This document shows positions 54,865-64,000 of a stretch of 64,000 nt of DNA, piece by piece. Both the position numbers and the translations under genes were made by a program. The notes below the pieces were generated by a model. It was not told where the DNA came from, did not search any database, and saw only the letters and a program-made list of their open reading frames with translations. Position 1 is the first letter of the stretch. Every line of letters starts with the position of its first letter. Source of the stretch: Linum tenue (Eukaryota; Streptophyta; Magnoliopsida; Malpighiales; Linaceae); contig CAMGYJ010000006.1 of NCBI GenBank assembly GCA_946122785.1, positions 54,704,066 through 54,768,065 on the forward strand, written 5' to 3'.

Positions 54865-55882
54865 ACCCGGGCATTTCTAACGCACTCCAGGCGAAAAGTT
54901 CCGCGGACTCCCTCAGAAGGGCGACGATGCGCTCCTTCATTTCGTTAGGCGCCTCAGCCGATATTCTCACTTGCCTTTCTGGGCGCCCCTCGTCCAGTGC
55001 CACCATAAGTTCCTGGTCGACCGCCTCGGCTCTAGGCGCCTCTTCTGCTGCAGCTTCCATCATGTTGACCGCCCCGGAACACTTCCGCTTTCGTCCCGTT
55101 TCTTTCGCATAACGCGGGGCGCCCCGCCCCCGGGCTACGCCTACCCCTTGTGGCGCAATGAATTTCAATGTCTGATGGCAAGTGGAGGCTACACCATTAA
55201 ACAAGGCCAGGAGAGGTCTTCCCAGAATCGCGTTGTATGGTGACGGGCAGTCCACTATTCCAAAATCGATGGCGCGCGTCACCCTTTGCTCCCCATCGCC
55301 CAAGGTAACCGGTAGACGCACTCGCCCTATTACTCTGGCGGGCGCCCCCGAAAAGCCAACCAACACCGACTCGGATGGTCTGATGAGTTCTGGCGATAGT
55401 TGCATGCGGACCACTGTGTCCTTGAATAATACGTCCATCGAACTTCCCGTGTCCACGAGCATCCTCTTGACTTGGCACCCCGCCACCACTCCTTGTATTT
55501 CTAGGGCGTCCATGGATGGGAGCATGCACGCTTCCTCTGACGCCCTATTGAAGGTGATATCTATTGCTTCCTGCACATCTGTCCACGCTGCTCTCAGGCG
55601 GCGGTTTGCTTCTATTTTCTCCCTCAAGTCCACCGTCCCTGAGATAGCTTCGATAGTCAGGCGCACCCGTTCGGGCGCGTTCTCTTGGTCGAGGTCGTAC
55701 GGTGGAGGTGGCAGTTCTTCTTTTTCTCTTTCCACGCCGGCCACACAGGCCCGGTGCACTCTTTCTTCGGGCTTTTTGACGAAGTCGTTGAGCATCCCCC
55801 TGTCAGCCAGCCCTTGCAACTCAGTCTTCAATATCGATCCAGGTTCCGCTCGTTGGCCTGTGCTCTCATGGGGCCCGGCCAC
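54836..55882 (-). pseudogene. Tat protease with gag C-terminal remnant
   Basis: The first in-frame codon is GTG inside the gag overlap, so expression depended on the upstream frame. LKTELQGLADRGMLNDF is the segment that normally follows the gag zinc knuckle. The aspartic protease core has LVDTGSSMDVLF (Asp144) and a downstream YNAILGRPLL flap/second-lobe block. The CCHC knuckle expected just before LKTELQ is absent, and the frame shifts exactly there, so a small deletion is likely. Confidence 0.88.
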
Positions 55883-56688
55883 CTGATATGATACCCCTTC
55901 TCCTTAACATGTTGGAGTATATTTTTCAGCGTATCCGTATATTCAGCAAAGGGTCCCGCTCCCCTGGGCGCCGGGCGTCCGGCGTCCATTCTTCTGGGTG
56001 GGGGAGGATTCGCGGGCGCATACCCCGAACCACTCGGAAAGTGCGGCCTTCTCGCCATCTCCACCTCTTCTCCTTTCGTCTTTCGTCTGTCGACCCTCCT
56101 GGCCGCCAAAGTTTCTTCGAGCATGATTACCTTCTGCACTCTGTGATCCAGATCTTCAGTGCACACAACGTCTCTCTTTGCCAGCGATCTGCACAACTCC
56201 TCACTGGTGGTACACTCGTTCAGACATACCCCCAATACCGACGGTTGCGCGTCTTTTACCGCCAAGGCCACAGATAGCCACCTCTCATAAAACTCCCTCA
56301 ACGCCTCTCCATCTCTTTGCTTGATCTTGAACAGGGCGCCTATGGTCAGGGTGCGACGCTTCCTGCTGGCAAATTTTGCCAGAAACATCTCCGCGAACTG
56401 TTCAAAGCACTCAATGCGCCCCTCTTCAATATGATAATACCAATCGAGGACCACGCCCGCGAAAGTTGACGGGAACACTTTGCACAGGGTGGCGTCTGTA
56501 CTGTTGCACAACTGCATTTTGGTGAAGTAACCGTTGAGGCGGTCCTCCGGATCAGCGCTCCCATCATAGGTGGGGAGCGGGGGAATGTTGGTCCCAGCAG
56601 GCTCCATTAGTATGTTACGCGCCAAAGACTGCTTCACAGGCCCGTGACGAGACAGGCGTCCCAAGATTCCTCCGTTCCATCCTCCCAT
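55828..56688 (-). pseudogene. Tat gag, main part
   Basis: Capsid-like protein that packages element RNA. Typical blocks: PPLPTYDGSADPEDRLNGYF, FPSTFAGVVLDWYYHIEEG, FEQFAEMFLAKFAS, LFKIKQRDGEALREFYERW, ending KEKGYHIRWPGPMRA. It directly follows a TAA (56689-56691) in the same frame, so the N-terminal part is separated by one stop codon. Confidence 0.9.
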
Positions 56689-57039
56689 TTATGGCCCATC
56701 GTACTCTCGCGGGCGCCACAAACTGGGGCGCCTCTGATATCCCGACTCACTTTCCGTCTCCACCACCCTTTCTCTTTTTTTCGTTGGGCTGGGCGTCATC
56801 CCGCCACCCCTCTTCAGAGCGTCGACCTCTTTTCGAAGCGCCTCAATTGCTCCGTCTTGGTCTTCGATGATTCTGAACAGTTCTCTCTTCGTCATCGAGG
56901 CGCCTTCCGATCCCCGAAACATGTCGTCACTCTCCTCTCCTTCCTCCATCTTGGGCGCCAGCCCCCTTAATCGCTCTGATTGGTCCTCCGTGACTTCCTC
57001 CCTTTCCATTTCATCGTTCATCGCCGCCTCCTCACTCAT
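56689..57039 (-). pseudogene. Tat gag, N-terminal part
   Basis: ATG-started frame of 116 codons, 17 bp inside the primer site. Glu-rich and probably coiled-coil (FRIIEDQDGAIEALRKEVDA), ending at a TAA followed in frame by the main gag part. This is either one nonsense mutation or, less likely, a readthrough site. Confidence 0.8.
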
Positions 57040-57055
57040 GATTTCTGGTTATATT

Positions 57056-57073
57056 CCCCTACCTGGCGCGCCA
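57056..57073 (-). other. Primer-binding site, tRNA-Arg type
   Basis: The minus strand reads TGGCGCGCCAGGTAGGGG, 2 bp inside the 5' LTR. It is complementary over 18 nt to the 3' end of a plant tRNA-Arg (CCU) as I remember it. Confidence 0.75.
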
Positions 57074-57075
57074 AT

Positions 57076-57565
57076 TGTTTGAGCCACGGTACCCGCCGGT
57101 ATAGTAGGAACCTCCTTTCTCCTGGCGCCTGCCTGCACACACAAAGAGGAGGGCGCCTGGGCCCGTTAATCCTCCGACGCCCAAGTTAGTTCCCTTAGAG
57201 AGAGAAGTGTTCTCAAGTAGTAATTTTGGTGAGAGAATCCAACCTGTGTAAATACTACCAACTGCCCCTATTTATACTTACCGAACTCGAGGTTGATCTC
57301 CTCCACGTCACTGCCCCCATTTAATGCTCTGTGTCCTCTTTGTGAGACATCCAACCGCCTTGTCAGGCTCCTGACACGCGACAGGCGCCCGCAGGCAATG
57401 GACCACCTGACAGCTGGTCCTCTCTTGGCTTTTAGTGTTTTGTCCTTTTGGGCCCTTCCTCTTGCTTGGGCCTAGTGGTCTTTGTTGGAACCATTTTTTG
57501 GGCCTTGCCCCCAATTCTACTTTTTGAGGGCCCAGACTATGAACCGTCGGGTAGTACCCCCAACA
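57076..57565 (-). repeat. 5' LTR of the Tat element
   Basis: 490 bp with the same ends as the 3' LTR. The outer boundary is set by ATAAG at 57566-57570. A TATA-like TATAAATAGGGG on the minus strand lies near 57267-57278. Confidence 0.95.
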
Positions 57566-57864
57566 ATAAGTGTGTGTGAATTTTCACTATATGTTGGATC
57601 TAAGTACGATATGTTATTTTGGTGTAATATTATTTGTTATAACTCATATGTTAGATAAGATTTGATATAATTTATGAGGATAAGTACAATATAATGACTC
57701 TTTCTATATTTCCGGGCCAAACCGGGCTAAAACAGTTGACCCATTAACCCGTGACCCACTAGCTCGACTGGATCCGGGTCAACCCGCGGGTTGACAACCT
57801 TGGAGAATGGTGAGGTGTGCTGAAAGATATTGGAGTGTGGAGAATTCCACAATTGTAGTGTGAG

Positions 57865-59271
57865 TGGGGTGATAATCAGTTTTCGGTTTTTCGGTTAACC
57901 GTCTAATCGAACAAAAAATGTCGGTTAATCGGCTAACCAATAACCGCTATTTATGTTTGGTTGGCAGTATCGCGCGGTTGGGTAATTGAAGGGTGTCGGT
58001 GATCGATCAGTTGTCTGTTTGTAACCGATAAAAAGGACGGTGAACCGCATAACCGCTTCACTTTCCTCCCTCCCCCAAACCTTCCCTCTTCACTCCAGAA
58101 GATCCAAGTCGCTCCCCATCTCCCTCGTGGCGCCACCATCTTCAAAGCCTCACACCCATGCCCAACCCTCAAAACAATCGCCCAATCACGACTCACGAGC
58201 CGCGACAATCTACCATCCAGACCACTCTTTCCCTAACTAGCCGCCCGCTGTCCTCTTTCTCTCCGCCTCAATTGCCGCCTTCCGAACTTCGACCTCACAG
58301 CCCCAACTCGTCCTCGTCGCCTAAATCCCTTCTTCGCCGCGCGATTCCTTTCTTCTTCTCCCTCATGTGTTCCTCTGTCGAAAGAGGTTGGCGAAGAGTG
58401 AGTGAAGCGGAAGCCAGAAGGAGTCGGTTATATCAGATCCAACAACTCTTAGCCTCCTTCAGTCTCGACGATGGCGGAGGATCTGTGGGTGGATGCTGAA
58501 GCATGGTTGGATCTAGAAAAAGAAAGAAGGCGAAGAGATAGATTTCACACGAAGAAACGGGAAGGCTAGATGTGTAAGAAGAATGAAGGCGAAAAAATCG
58601 ATGAAGGAAGGAGGTTGTATTAAAAAAGCAATGTTGTCAGAACCGAACCAGAGCATGGCCCGGTAATGCAAACTGCTTGCACTTTAGTGGTCCAACCATC
58701 ATTAGACCGTTTAAAAACCGTTAGAGAACCGGTACCTAATAAACGTTATCAGTATAAATAGTGGACATTTCTTAATCAGAGCTCATCTCTTTCCTTCGAA
58801 ATTGTGAAATGAAAATAAGGATTCAGTTTGAGAGCACGACGTTTTTGGATTATTTCAATTTTCTGCAATTTTTTAATTAAATTTAGTGGCTTAATGACAA
58901 AAACCGGACGAGCGGCTCAATCGGCTTGAACGGTTAACCGCCTCGACCGCTCGCCAACCGCTACGTAAAACCGGAGCGGCCTTTAGATTGTGCCGAGCCG
59001 GTTTTGTGACCGGGTGGCGGTTTTACCAGTCGGGCCGAATGGCTCGGCTCGGCTTTAATAACACTGTAAAAAAGGCTAATTTTAATTTTTTTATTATTAA
59101 TTATCGGGTGGGCGAGCAATCGATTAACGAACCGACGCAATCGGTTGTCGGTTGCAGCTAACCGATAAGGATATCAGTGGCGGTTTCAGTTTCCTATTTC
59201 AACACTTATTTGTGGCGGTTAATCGACTGATCGATTCGGTTAAACCAAAACCGCACCGTTTATCAACCCTA
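57865..59271. mobile_element. hAT-type element, TSD AGTGTGAG
   Basis: Ends TGGGGTGATAAT and TATCAACCCTA are inverted repeats, and AGTGTGAG flanks both sides (57857-57864, 59272-59279). Near the ends the sequence is full of GGTTAACCG-type motifs. An ATG frame at 58158-58499 has no recognised domain. A younger MITE sits inside. Confidence 0.8.
58629..59066. mobile_element. Nested hAT-type MITE, TSD TAAAAAAG
   Basis: 438 bp, CAATGTTGTCAG...AATAACACTG, with perfect duplications TAAAAAAG (58621-58628, 59067-59074). Same family and orientation as 24882-25314. Confidence 0.88.
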
Positions 59272-59279
59272 AGTGTGAG

Positions 59280-59554
59280 GTAGGGTGACTATTGTGTTGT
59301 TCATATTAGTGTGTGTGTTTTTTTTAAAATAGGTGACTCGCTAAAATTTGGGTGGATGTGGGTGGAGTATAGTTTGAAATGTATGTGAGAAACCATCAAA
59401 CTCACTCAACCGCCCTACATCGACAATTACACAACACAACCTAATCCAACCACAAGTATATCTTGGGTGTGGGTTATTTTTTGCTTCATCTTTCAATTAA
59501 TGGGTGGATCCATACCCACTCAAATCTGCATAAAACAGTCAACTGCTCACCCCC
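59280..59554. mobile_element. hAT-type MITE sharing the AGTGTGAG target
   Basis: A 275-bp segment with ends GTAGGGTGAC and GCTCACCCCC, flanked by AGTGTGAG at 59272-59279 and 59555-59562. The left copy is also the right duplication of the preceding element, so both used the same 8-bp site. Confidence 0.65.
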
Positions 59555-60017
59555 AGTGTGAGGTTGTGTTGTAAATTACAAAATAATGGGTGAAATTCGT
59601 AAAGTTTTTGTTTAGTCCAAATTTTTTAATAAAGTCATTAGAGTATACCTAATCCAAAACTCAACTAGTGGTATAGAGCCACGGTTATGTTGAGTATACA
59701 TTGTGGTTGCATCCTAGCATGATCTTTCATATCATAAAATTTATCCTTTGATTTTTTTTATACATAGTTGAGAAACTAACGGTTTAGGAACGTAGTTGTG
59801 TTGCGAATTCAAGATTGGTAAAATAAGGCGAGGTGCTATCAGTGCACAACCTGAGACTGGGATTCCTATTGGTTTAGGACCAAGTTCTTACTGAGGAGAA
59901 AGGTGATGATGGATGCGGTTATGGAGACTGATTGGTGGGAGTGATGCACAAGAGCCTCCTAGAGACAACACTACCGTGGAGAAGTGATATTCATGCAAGT
60001 GATAAAAAGTCATAGGA

Positions 60018-60215
60018 CAATGTAGTCAAAAGTGTGTTTCTACGTAGAAGCATTTTGGTCATCAAGAAGCATAACATTGTAAGCTTTTAAACTTTAAAGC
60101 ATGTTTTTAACTACAATAGTTATAAAAACTGAGATTTTGTGTAGAAGCGTTTGGGTGACCCATAATCGTAAAAGCGTAGGTTTTTAAGCTTTTAAACGCG
60201 ATTTTGATTACATTG
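60018..60215. mobile_element. MITE, CAATGTAGTC family
   Basis: Starts CAATGTAGTCAAAA and ends TTTTGATTACATTG (inverted repeats), flanked by CATAGGA on both sides (60011-60017, 60216-60222). The interior is itself partly palindromic (TACGTAGAAGC and related blocks). Confidence 0.75.
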
Positions 60216-60795
60216 CATAGGATGTCTTAGGATCGTATTCCACAAGGTCTTCTAATACATAACTAATCACATCATACATCTATGCTTGAACAAAATTAGT
60301 AAAGACATTTAGCGATTTTCATTCGAGTAAACCAAACACAGCAAGAAGAATAAAGTTGTTTAATTAGTTGTTTTTCAAGTTATATAGATGTATAAGAGTA
60401 AAGGTACTTTATTGACCATGAAGGCGAACTTCGAGTATCATCACATCTAATAATTCTCAATATCATATCATGAATCTATGACTTAGCCATAGTATCAATC
60501 TACCCTTCCTCTAAGGCCATGCTACTCGAGCTTTCGCTACTAAGATTAAATGTCAATTGATCAAATAGTTATGATTAAGGTATGCAATATAAGAGAAAGT
60601 ACTAAATATGCATTGATAAAAGGGGAAGATGTATCAAATATGGGATTGATATCCTTCCCATATCAAGTGATGATTACTAGACTCATTGATTCAAAGTAAG
60701 ATGAGAAGTGATCATGCTTGTAGAGGATGACTAAAAGTCATTAGATGAAAAACATGTTCAGTAATTCCAGACACTCTTAAGCATGTATCATAACT

Positions 60796-61264
60796 ATTTA
60801 ACATTGAATTTTTTTTCAAATTTGAACGACTAATTATGTAACAATTGGTAAGCATATCAAGGAAAAGCATCTCAACACATTTTCACCCCACACTTTAAAA
60901 TGAACATTGGCCTCAATAGACTAAAAGATAGTGATCAGTCATGGTAAGGTTGGAACGAGTTACCTTGATTGTCGTTCTAAATCTGAATTCGTAGTTCATA
61001 TTAGCCAGTTCTCCATGATAGCATAAGATACTCAAAATTTAACATTGAAAATTTTCAATTTTGAATAACTAATCATATAGCAAGTAGTAAGCATATCAAG
61101 GCAAAGCATCTCAACACATTCTCACCCCACACTTTAAAATGAACGTTGTCCTCAATGGACTAAAAGATAGTGAGTCATAGTATGGTTGGAACGAGTTACC
61201 TTAATTGTAGTTGTAAAACCGAATTCATAGTTCATATTAGCTAGTTCTCCATGATTGCATAAGA
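60796..61264 (-). repeat. Tandem duplication of a Ty3 (Athila-like) 3' segment
   Basis: Two direct copies of about 230 bp (60796-61027 and 61037-61264). Each contains CCCCACACTTTAAAATGAAC, which on the minus strand resembles the TTTAAAGTGTGGGG stretch just before the 3' LTR of Athila-like elements. Confidence 0.65.
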
Positions 61265-61299
61265 AGACTAAAAATGTTCAAATCAAAACAAAGAAGAAA

Positions 61300-61640
61300 A
61301 AGAAGCTTCCTCAAAGTCTTAATAACTGTTAGGTCCTAGTGGTCCATTTTCGGGGAAGATGTTGTGGAACTTCCTGCCAAAGTCCTCATCCACGAACGAC
61401 CCCACTGCTGCTCTTGCTCTATCCTTTGGCGCCAAGCTAGAGTCTCTTAATGCTCTTTCTATCTCTCCTTCTCAATGGCATCCCAATGTTGCTCGTTTAT
61501 GGTATGGTATATGAGCATGTTATTCTCCTGTCTCTCCATGAGTGCTTTCAAGGATGCAATCTCAGCTCCATAATCTCCATGATGTGGTGGTGGCGCTAGA
61601 GAATCTACCGAATTGATGCATGTCATCTGTATTTATCAAA
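61300..61640 (-). mobile_element. Athila-like retroelement fragment
   Basis: The minus strand gives short readings such as ALMERQENNMLIYHTINEQH and RIEQEQQWGRSWMRTLAGSS with stops between. Charged, Gln/Glu-rich sequence of this kind occurs downstream of pol in Athila-type elements. Assignment is by association with the neighbouring polypurine-like repeats. Confidence 0.35.
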
Positions 61641-61937
61641 GCTGGATGGTGAATGATGTTTGCTAGGTTTTTTTTATTTGCATATCTCGGGTCTTCAATG
61701 GGGATAACACTACAAATTTATCGAGCCTTGATCTACCAAGATGGCGCACTCACAGGTAAGTTCTCTCATTTTTTCACCCCTATCCCACACGAAAAAAAAG
61801 AGAAGGAACCGCCCATGTTTGGTAGTTCATTTGCCTAGGCATTGAATCACCTATATGCGACTTTTATTGACCGTGATTCTATCGATACTTTATATCTTAG
61901 TCATATACTCGTTAAACCTAAAGATGTTGTTTACGTC

Positions 61938-62140
61938 CAATGTAGTCAAAATCGCGCTTTAAAACTTAAAAACTTACAATTTTACATTTTTAGTTCCCTA
62001 AAACGCTTCTTCTACACAAAATCTCAATATTTATAACTTATGTAGTTAAAAACTTCGTTTTAAAACTTAAAAACTTACGATTTTACGCTTCTAGATCACC
62101 AAAACGCTTCTACGTAGAAACTCATTTTTTTACTACATTG
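61938..62140. mobile_element. MITE, CAATGTAGTC family (second copy)
   Basis: 203 bp, CAATGTAGTCAAAATCGCG...TTTACTACATTG, flanked by TTTACGTC on the left and TTTACATAC on the right, an imperfect duplication. Confidence 0.65.
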
Positions 62141-62619
62141 TTTACATACACACGTTAGATATTGATTTGCTTCTAGTAAGTTTTTCATCGTATAATAGAT
62201 GACTTTCACATTTATTGCCATGATTTTATCTAATGAACTATGTGTAGAGTTCTATTTGAGTGTGTTGTTTCCTCTTGACGGGAATATAGATGGGGATTTA
62301 GAGTGTTGCAGTGGGCATTACTTTTGTTTGCTCAGTTTGCAAGTGGATTGTGACCGAACTGTGAGGTTGTATCCTCTTCAATGATTTTAATTGTTCTATA
62401 TGTAATTATGTTGTATTGACGAGTGCTATTTTGTCAGTTACATTTGTCGAGTTTCACTGTATTGCATTCTTCTTACATGCCTCGGTTCAAAGAGTTGAAT
62501 CTACTTAAGTCAAGGATTATGCCCTTACTAAAAAGATAATAAAGAGTTTCCCATATCATAACAAAAAAGTTTCTTTTATTGATAGTTGACCGACGTTGCT
62601 TTTTTTTTTCTTCCTGTAA
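62141..62619. other. Unassigned DNA
   Basis: Short open frames (for example 62199-62384) have no recognisable domain. No repeat boundary was found apart from the poly-T tract leading to the Helitron-like end. Confidence 0.4.
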
Positions 62620-62647
62620 CTAGCGTGGGCCCCGGCCAATTGGCCGG
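62620..62647 (-). mobile_element. Helitron-like 3' terminus (minus strand)
   Basis: On the minus strand a perfect 16-bp palindrome CCGGCCAATTGGCCGG (62632-62647) is followed 8 nt later by CTAG (62620-62623) and T. The hairpin matches the style of the terminus at 21572-21599. The 5' end to the right was not found. Confidence 0.5.
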
Positions 62648-62649
62648 AG

Positions 62650-64000
62650 GAAGGTGACTTATGAAATTTTAGAATGTAAGGGGGTGTATAGCTTATTGTT
62701 GTATAGTTTTTTTTGGAAACACATGATAAAGATAGTGAATTTTAGCAGGAAAGAGGCATGGATGATGATGCAACGAATAAAAAATCTGCCTTATGAACCA
62801 AGTTTGAGTACCTGTTACCTTGTGAAACAGTATTATTCCTGGTAATATGATGAGGTGGAGTAAGTTTGATAGAAACCGAATTCCAGAAAATCGAATAAAA
62901 AATCGCCTATAAAATACACTATAATTGAATCATTAGGATATCAAATAATTACATAATATATATTTGAAATTATAAAAATTGGACTAATCTGGTTGAGCGA
63001 GGTCGACCATTTAATAACTTTAAAATACATTATATTTTAGCCACTAAGATATAAAATAATAGCACAATATGTTATGCTAGAGAAAATAGCATGTTTTATA
63101 ATGACAACCCCATGATGTTCATTTGTTTTACTTGATGGCCAAATCCCGTATGGGTCAAGCCCATTCAACTCTTTTATTCTATGGTTAGCGGTTAGCCCAT
63201 TAGAATCCATGCATTAGTTTATTTTTAAATTTTTTCTCTTTAGCAATAAAAAAGTAGTATTGTTTTGGCCCTTTCATATATATCTTACCAACACCGAGAA
63301 ATAAAAGGGCTTAAAGAAAATCATATATCCCCTAAAAAAGCTACTCAATGCTCACCGGCTCATGGTTCACTTTTCTCTCTCAATCTCAATTATATCGTCG
63401 TCGGTAGCCACTTCTCCCCATCCCTGTTTTCCTGCCGTTAATTTTAGCTCTATAATCCGTTTCCCTTCATGTCATCCTCCCCCGAACCTCAATTTTAACT
63501 CCCCCTCTCGGTCTCTGTTTTTCATTTCTTAATCATCCATTCTCTTATCACTTGTTTAAACCCCTCTTTGTATATCTTCGAAGCTAGTTTAACGAAGAAG
63601 AAGAGAAAGCCACCAATCTTCAATAATATTGTATTGTTACAGTGAAGCGATATTGTGGATTTCGTTATCACTTATCTGTTAGAGCTTGCGAATGATGGAA
63701 AAAGGGTGGTTGATTACGATTTGATTAGATGACTTAATCTTTAAATTTTACCTGCATGCAATTTACCACCGTTCTTCATTTGCATGACTGGATCATTTTA
63801 GTATGCTTGGATTTCTTTTCATAGGGAAGGGATTAGGCGATTAGCACACGGAAGAAGGATTGGGGAAATTATTTTGTAAACAATTATGGAGCTCACTTTC
63901 TCTAGTTATTTTATTTATTCCTGGCGTGGGTGGAGTCCAGTCCAGCATCGGAACAATCCAAGACTCGGTTATGGTGATCGCTATGGAGGCACGAAATAGA
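62650..64000. other. Unassigned DNA at the right edge
   Basis: No supported gene. From about 63340 the sequence becomes C/T-rich with a leader-like look (TTTTCTCTCTC...), then AT-rich, which might be the 5' region of a gene beyond the window. No long open frame is seen. Confidence 0.35.

Larger units (their letters stand above)
47690..57565 (-). mobile_element. Full-length Tat-lineage Ty3 retrotransposon, TSD ATAAG
   Basis: A 9876-bp element in minus orientation with perfect 5-bp duplications ATAAG (47685-47689, 57566-57570). Order on the minus strand: 5' LTR, tRNA-Arg-type primer site, gag, protease, RT, RNase H, second (archaeal-type) RNase H, integrase, then an antisense additional gene, polypurine tract and 3' LTR. 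The second RNase H and the antisense gene place it in the Tat (Retand-like) branch. LTRs differ by about 10 substitutions (9 transitions) and three 1-bp indels over 489 bp. All retroviral-type frames are broken, so it is now non-autonomous. Confidence 0.95.
47454..57802. mobile_element. hAT MITE split by the Tat retrotransposon, TSD GAGAATGG
   Basis: The two halves (47454-47689 and 57571-57802) carry inverted ends CAAGGTTGTCAACCCGCGGG and CCCGCGGGTTGACAACCTTG. The 8-bp duplications GAGAATGG (47446-47453, 57803-57810) are perfect. Rejoined it would be about 470 bp. It was already in place when the LTR element landed inside it. Confidence 0.9.

Noticed and set aside
55182..55886. Plus-strand frame of 234 codons opposite the Tat protease
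   Set aside because: It mirrors the protease codons and is Ser/Thr-rich without motifs. The real antisense gene is at 48859-51348.

Overview
This window is plant nuclear DNA, almost certainly from a flowering plant and probably a eudicot. The evidence is the density of plant-type transposable elements: Tat and Athila-type Ty3 elements, Copia elements primed by initiator tRNA-Met, Cassandra LTRs carrying 5S rRNA sequence, hAT/MULE/PIF MITEs, Helitrons and L1-type LINEs. The genes have no bacterial operon layout, and non-coding DNA is AT-rich. I cannot name the species. No rRNA locus, true tRNA gene, CRISPR array or replication origin was seen.

Only two intact host genes can be supported. They are paralogous single-exon short-chain dehydrogenases (SDR110C, secoisolariciresinol-dehydrogenase-like) on the minus strand at 2896-3690 and 42895-43656. 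Both keep the TGxxxGxG, NAG and N-S-Y-K motifs but differ clearly in GC content. A third host sequence is a broken minus-strand fragment of an L-cysteine-desulfhydrase-like PLP enzyme at 36918-37260.

Layout. 1-701: short-LTR/Copia debris. 2.9-3.7 kb: SDR1. 4-7.3 kb: unrecognised DNA ending in a Helitron 3' terminus. 7.6-14.1 kb: a composite Ty3 unit present two and a bit times in tandem. 14.1-17.0 kb: internally deleted Athila-type element (minus). 17.0-21.4 kb: LINE fragments split by a non-autonomous LTR element that itself contains a solo LTR. 21.5-25.9 kb: Helitron terminus and a cluster of hAT elements with 8-bp target-site duplications (TSDs). 28.1-32.3 kb: Cassandra solo LTR, old Ty3 LTR, PIF MITE and dead LINE. 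32.4-33.3 kb: large inverted repeat. 34-36.8 kb: MITEs and a long-TIR MULE. 37.3-40.3 kb: young non-autonomous Copia element. 40.3-42.3 kb: dead LINE RT, second Cassandra solo LTR, MULE-type MITE. 42.9-43.7 kb: SDR2. 44.2-46.3 kb: complete-looking Helitron. 47.5-57.8 kb: a hAT MITE split by a full-length Tat-lineage Ty3 retrotransposon. 57.9-59.6 kb: three more hAT insertions. 59.6-64 kb: MITEs, Athila-like debris and unassigned DNA.

The centrepiece is the Tat element at 47690-57565 (TSD ATAAG, LTRs about 2% diverged, tRNA-Arg-type primer site). Its gag, protease, RT/RNase H, second RNase H and integrase are all recognisable on the minus strand but broken by frameshifts. On the opposite strand, between integrase and the 3' LTR, lies an additional gene at 48859-51348. 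It resolves into four exons with GT-AG introns and consistent phases (2208 nt, divisible by three), preceded by its own G-box and TATA-like sequence and interrupted by two in-frame stops. Antisense additional ORFs are known from Tat elements; the spliced structure and private promoter are what this copy adds.
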